Source: Nitrosarchaeum sp.
GTDB taxonomy: Archaea > Thermoproteota > Nitrososphaeria > Nitrososphaerales > Nitrosopumilaceae
Reading direction: 5' to 3'
DNA length: 7,317 nt
NCBI GenBank assembly: GCA_016234975.1
Contig: JACRND010000121.1
Span: 1-7,317, forward strand
Position 1 is the first letter of the stretch, and each line of letters starts with the position of its first letter. This document shows positions 4,338 through 7,317 of this stretch, piece after piece. Both the position numbers and the translations under genes were made by a program. Under the pieces are notes generated by a model that worked only from the letters and a program-made list of their open reading frames with translations, was not told the origin of the DNA and did no database searches.

Positions 4338-6005
4338 ATGGGCCTTAATTATTATCAAATCAAGAAAAATGTTCTACGTGCCCGTAAATTAGTGATTAAA
4401 GCAACAAACAATGCTGGTTCTGGTCATCCAGGAGGTTCTTTTTCAATGGCTGAAATTCTAGGATGTTTATTTTACAAACATCTGCTATATGATCCTAAAA
4501 ATCCACAATGGGATGATCGAGATCGATTAATATTATCTAAGGGACATGCCGCACCTGGTTTATTTTCAAACATGGCTATTGCAGGTTACTTTCCAGAATC
4601 TGAACTTGAAACTTTACGAAAATTTGGTAGTAAATTACAGGGACATCCAGATCTAAAATGCCCCGGAGTTGAATTTTGTGGAGGTTCTTTGGGAACTGGA
4701 CTGTCTTATTCTGTAGGCGTTGCGCTTGCTGCAAAAATTGATGGGAAGAATCACCACGTCTATACCATAATGGGTGATGGTGAGTCTGATGAAGGGCAAG
4801 TATGGGAAGCTGCAATGACTGCTGCAAAATATAAAGTAGATAATCTTACAGCCTTCTTAGATAGAAATTTTATCCAGCAAGATTCTTACACTGAAAAAAT
4901 TATGCCCTTAGATGAAAAATTGGAAGGCGATGACATTTCTGAAATGTGGAAAGATGCATCAAGATGGAAGACTGGTGATAAATGGAGATCATTTGGTTGG
5001 AATGTAATTGAAATAGATGGACACAGAATTGAACAAATTGACGCTGCAATCACTAAAGCAAATTTAACAAAAGGCATCCCATCAATAATTATCGCTAGAA
5101 CAATTAAAGGAAAAGGAGTTGAACACATGGAAGATAATCCACAGTGGCATGGAAAAGCTCCCGACTCTGACGTATTTCCAATAATTAATTTGGAACTCGA
5201 TTCACAGTTTATGATTGCACCTTCAATCATTGCAGGTGATATGACAAATCTTGAAAATGAAGTAAAACGCTGTGTAACTGGAAGATCTGATTACATTCAT
5301 CTTGATGTAATGGATGGGCAATTTGTTTCAACCAAAACTTTTGATCATAGAAAAATCAAGGAATTACGACCTTTAACTGTAATTCCATTCGATTCTCACT
5401 TGATGATTAACGAACCTGTAAAACATGTTAGAGATTATGTTGAAGCGGGGAGTGACATCATTACAGTTCATGTTGAAGTTTGTGATGAATCAAGCTTTGG
5501 TGAAATTCATGATTTCTTAAAACAGAATCAAGTTGGTGTGGGTCTTGCAATCAATCCAGATACTGAACTTCCTGAGTGGTCTTACAAATTCATACCTGCT
5601 CTTGATCAACTCATTGTGATGTCTGTCGTACCTGGAAAATCAGGTCAAAAATACATTGAAGAAACACATGGAAAAATGATCAGATTGAATACTCTTCTAA
5701 ATGAGCACAATTTTTCAGGCTATATTGAAGCTGATGGTGGTGTGACTCTTGATAATATTGGTTCTTGTTTTACAGATGGTGCTAGATCTTTTGTAGGTGG
5801 TAGCGCAATTATTGGAAAACAAGATGTACGTGGTGCTATACGAGGTTTCAGGAATCAAATTCTCAAAACAAAACGAAAAATCTTGCTTGACAAAGCAAAT
5901 GAATTAGGAGGTTCTGATCTTGTAAAGAAATGGATTGGATTACATGTTGTTGGTGAAAAACAAGAGCAAATTAAGAAAATAGCAGAAGAGGCAGGTTATC
6001 TTTGA
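4338..6005 (+). CDS. fusion: transketolase N-terminal subunit + ribulose-phosphate 3-epimerase
   Basis: One 555-residue frame joining two enzymes of the non-oxidative pentose phosphate pathway. Residues 1 to about 278 are the ThDP-binding half of transketolase: SGHPGGS (28-34), DRLILSKGHAAPGL, GSLGTGLSYSVG, the GDG motif (146-148) with Asn177 in DRN, and HGKAP (271-275). After a linker of about 15 residues, residues 292 to about 508 form a complete epimerase TIM barrel, which interconverts ribulose-5-P and xylulose-5-P. Its expected catalytic/metal residues are present: Ser296, His321 and Asp323 (IHLDVMDG), His354 (DSHLMI) and Asp466 (EADGGV). The phosphate loop usually read NPGFGGQ is VPGKSGQ. 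A charged helical tail of about 48 residues follows. The ATG at 4338 is preferred over the GTG at 4317 from the TATA spacing. The stop overlaps a possible TTG start of the next gene. The catalytic partner half is encoded directly downstream. The fusion would channel xylulose-5-P into transketolase (inference). Confidence 0.94.
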   Translation: MGLNYYQIKKNVLRARKLVIKATNNAGSGHPGGSFSMAEILGCLFYKHLLYDPKNPQWDDRDRLILSKGHAAPGLFSNMAIAGYFPESELETLRKFGSKLQGHPDLKCPGVEFCGGSLGTGLSYSVGVALAAKIDGKNHHVYTIMGDGESDEGQVWEAAMTAAKYKVDNLTAFLDRNFIQQDSYTEKIMPLDEKLEGDDISEMWKDASRWKTGDKWRSFGWNVIEIDGHRIEQIDAAITKANLTKGIPSIIIARTIKGKGVEHMEDNPQWHGKAPDSDVFPIINLELDSQFMIAPSIIAGDMTNLENEVKRCVTGRSDYIHLDVMDGQFVSTKTFDHRKIKELRPLTVIPFDSHLMINEPVKHVRDYVEAGSDIITVHVEVCDESSFGEIHDFLKQNQVGVGLAINPDTELPEWSYKFIPALDQLIVMSVVPGKSGQKYIEETHGKMIRLNTLLNEHNFSGYIEADGGVTLDNIGSCFTDGARSFVGGSAIIGKQDVRGAIRGFRNQILKTKRKILLDKANELGGSDLVKKWIGLHVVGEKQEQIKKIAEEAGYL

Positions 6006-6976
6006 ACCCTCCTATCATGACTGATATGCGTTCAGAGTACTCAAAAATGCTAATTGAACTTGGAAGAGAAAATCCAAACATAGTAGTTTTGGGTGCGGAT
6101 ACAACTGATTCTCTTAAAACATCTGGATTTGGTAAGATATTTCCAAATAGATTCTTTAATGTGGGAATAGCAGAGGCAAATTTAGTTTCTCTGTCTGCTG
6201 GTCTTGCAGCTTCTGGAAAAATATCATTTGCTAGCACTTATGCAATATTTCTGCCTGGACGTGCTGTTGACCAAATACGAAATGGAATTGCATATCCTTC
6301 TCCTGGAAACAAAAAAGGACTAAATGTAAAATTAGTTGTATCTCATGGTGGCTTGTCTGTTGGACCTGATGGTGGTTCTCATCAACAAATTGAAGATATT
6401 GCAATTATGCGGGTAATTCCAAATTTTCGTGTATTCATACCAGCTGATACTTTTGCAGTTTCAAAATTAACTAGATTGATGGCAAATGAATATGGTCCAT
6501 TTTACATGCGAATGGCAAGATCAAACACTCCGGTAGTTCATTCTGAATCTCAAGATTTCCAAACTGGTAAAGGAATTACAGTTCGTGATGGCTCTGATTG
6601 TACCATAGCTGCATGTGGCATTACAGTAAGAATGGCACTTGAAGCGGCTGAATTATTACAACAAGAAGGAATTTCTTGTCGTGTATTGGACATGTTTTCT
6701 ATAAAGCCACTCGATGCCGAACTCTTGGAAAAAGCAGCAAGGGAAACTGGGTGTATAGTCACTTGTGAGGAACACAATATCTTGGGAGGTATGGGTTCTG
6801 CAGTAGCAGAATCTGTTTCTGAGAGATATCCAGTTCCAATAAAACGGATAGGGGCTCAAGATATGTTTGGCGAATCTGCTAGAGACAATGAAATTCCACT
6901 ACTTTTAGAAAAACATGGAATAACATCTTTTAATATGGTAAAACAAGTCAAAGAAATAAGGAGTAGAAAATTATGA
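6002..6976 (+). CDS. transketolase C-terminal subunit
   Basis: Second half of the split transketolase, carrying the pyrimidine-binding and C-terminal domains. It would assemble with the upstream N-terminal half to transfer two-carbon units between ketose and aldose phosphates in the cytosol. In the 324-residue reading, the catalytic Glu58 that activates ThDP lies in FFNVGIAEAN, followed by FASTYAIFLPGRAVDQIR, GLSVGPDGGSHQQIEDIAIMR with Ser126-His127-Gln128, and a C-terminal Rossmann-like domain with CEEHNILGGMG. The length is normal for a stand-alone C-terminal subunit (about 310-330). The start is uncertain. The TTG at 6002 overlaps the upstream stop as TTGA and has a GAGG motif about 10 bases before it; the ATG at 6017 gives 319 residues and leaves the family core intact. 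Its own stop overlaps the next ATG as ATGA, so translational coupling through the operon is likely. Confidence 0.94.
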   Translation: MNPPIMTDMRSEYSKMLIELGRENPNIVVLGADTTDSLKTSGFGKIFPNRFFNVGIAEANLVSLSAGLAASGKISFASTYAIFLPGRAVDQIRNGIAYPSPGNKKGLNVKLVVSHGGLSVGPDGGSHQQIEDIAIMRVIPNFRVFIPADTFAVSKLTRLMANEYGPFYMRMARSNTPVVHSESQDFQTGKGITVRDGSDCTIAACGITVRMALEAAELLQQEGISCRVLDMFSIKPLDAELLEKAARETGCIVTCEEHNILGGMGSAVAESVSERYPVPIKRIGAQDMFGESARDNEIPLLLEKHGITSFNMVKQVKEIRSRKL

Positions 6977-7317
6977 AAATTTTTCTTGATACTGCAAATC
7001 TAGAATCAATTAGAAAATTTAATGACATGGGTTTGTTGGATGGTATTACCACTAACCCTTCTCTTATGTCTAAAGAAGGTGGTGATCCAAAAAAGGTAAT
7101 GGAAGAAATCACAAAAATTATCAAGGGTCCAGTTAGTCTGGAAGTTGTAAGTACAGAATATTCTGGAATGGTTGAAGAAGGCAAGCGTCTACGTCAATAT
7201 GGTGAAAATGTTGTCGTGAAAGTTCCTATGACTCCTGATGGTTTGAAAGCATGCAAACATCTAACATCTGAAGGAATACCTGTAAATGTCACATTGATTT
7301 TTTCTCCAAATCAAGCA
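6973..7317 (+). CDS. small transaldolase, MipB/TalC type (3' end outside window)
   Basis: Class I Schiff-base aldolase that, in the pentose phosphate pathway, moves a dihydroxyacetone unit between sedoheptulose-7-P or fructose-6-P and glyceraldehyde-3-P or erythrose-4-P. The first 115 codons are present; relatives of this short type are about 215-220 residues, so around half lies beyond the window. Landmarks: the strand-1 motif KIFLDTANLE with Asp6; GITTNPSL (24-31); LEVVSTE; and the Schiff-base Lys83 in NVVVKVPMT, followed by GIPVNVTLIFS. The compact size and these motifs match the subfamily that includes both short transaldolases and fructose-6-phosphate aldolase. The operon partners favour transaldolase, but residue-level discrimination needs the missing part. 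The ATG overlaps the transketolase stop (ATGA). Confidence 0.93.
   Translation, partial: MKIFLDTANLESIRKFNDMGLLDGITTNPSLMSKEGGDPKKVMEEITKIIKGPVSLEVVSTEYSGMVEEGKRLRQYGENVVVKVPMTPDGLKACKHLTSEGIPVNVTLIFSPNQA

Noticed and set aside
5160..5211. Possibility that the fusion arises from a missed stop or frameshift between two genes
   Set aside because: The frame is continuous, the linker is short and ordinary in codon use, and both domains stay in the same frame without any homopolymer run that would suggest an indel. Only comparison with relatives could revive this.
4886..6859. Minus-strand frames opposite the pentose phosphate operon (4886-5230, 5971-6237, 6550-6777, 6656-6859)
   Set aside because: All are shadows of the well-supported plus-strand enzymes and have no start signals or domains of their own.
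1..7317. CRISPR array, tRNA genes, insertion sequences or integration sites
   Set aside because: No regularly spaced repeats, cloverleaf-forming segments, transposase motifs or flanking terminal repeats were found on either strand.

Overview
The window is AT-rich, compact archaeal DNA. It most resembles an ammonia-oxidising thaumarchaeon (Nitrososphaerota, Nitrosopumilus-like). The reasons are an archaeal/eukaryotic-type ABCE1 gene, a lone 5S rRNA gene not flanked by 16S/23S, a tiny C2H2 zinc-finger protein, TATA-like boxes about 25-30 bp before start codons that have little or no leader, and a non-oxidative pentose phosphate operon with a split transketolase. The lineage is inferred from gene content; no database search was possible.

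Left part (1-1780): ABCE1 (the ribosome-recycling Fe-S ATPase) runs leftward out of the window and lacks its last part. A 5S rRNA gene is transcribed divergently from it, so two translation-related genes share a roughly 95-bp promoter region.

Middle (1780-4260): this holds a one-finger C2H2 microprotein (+) and, converging on it with a one-base gap, a leftward pair of tiny genes. The first of the pair is a 42-residue His/Cys-rich protein at 2160-2288. The second is a 62-residue, probably helical protein joined to it through a TAATG stop/start overlap. Further right, also leftward, come an M17 leucyl aminopeptidase and, just upstream of it, a DCC-type (DxxCxxC) thiol-disulfide oxidoreductase-like protein; these two may be cotranscribed.

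Right part (4280-7317): a rightward, tightly overlapping operon encodes sugar-phosphate interconversion. Its genes are (i) a fusion of the transketolase N-terminal (ThDP-binding) subunit with a complete ribulose-phosphate 3-epimerase plus a C-terminal tail, (ii) the transketolase C-terminal subunit, and (iii) a small transaldolase cut by the window end. Together they would interconvert ribulose-5-P, xylulose-5-P, ribose-5-P, sedoheptulose-7-P, erythrose-4-P, fructose-6-P and glyceraldehyde-3-P, supplying pentoses for nucleotides without an oxidative branch.

The most unusual items are the transketolase-N/epimerase fusion and the hidden His/Cys-rich microprotein with its paired helical gene.
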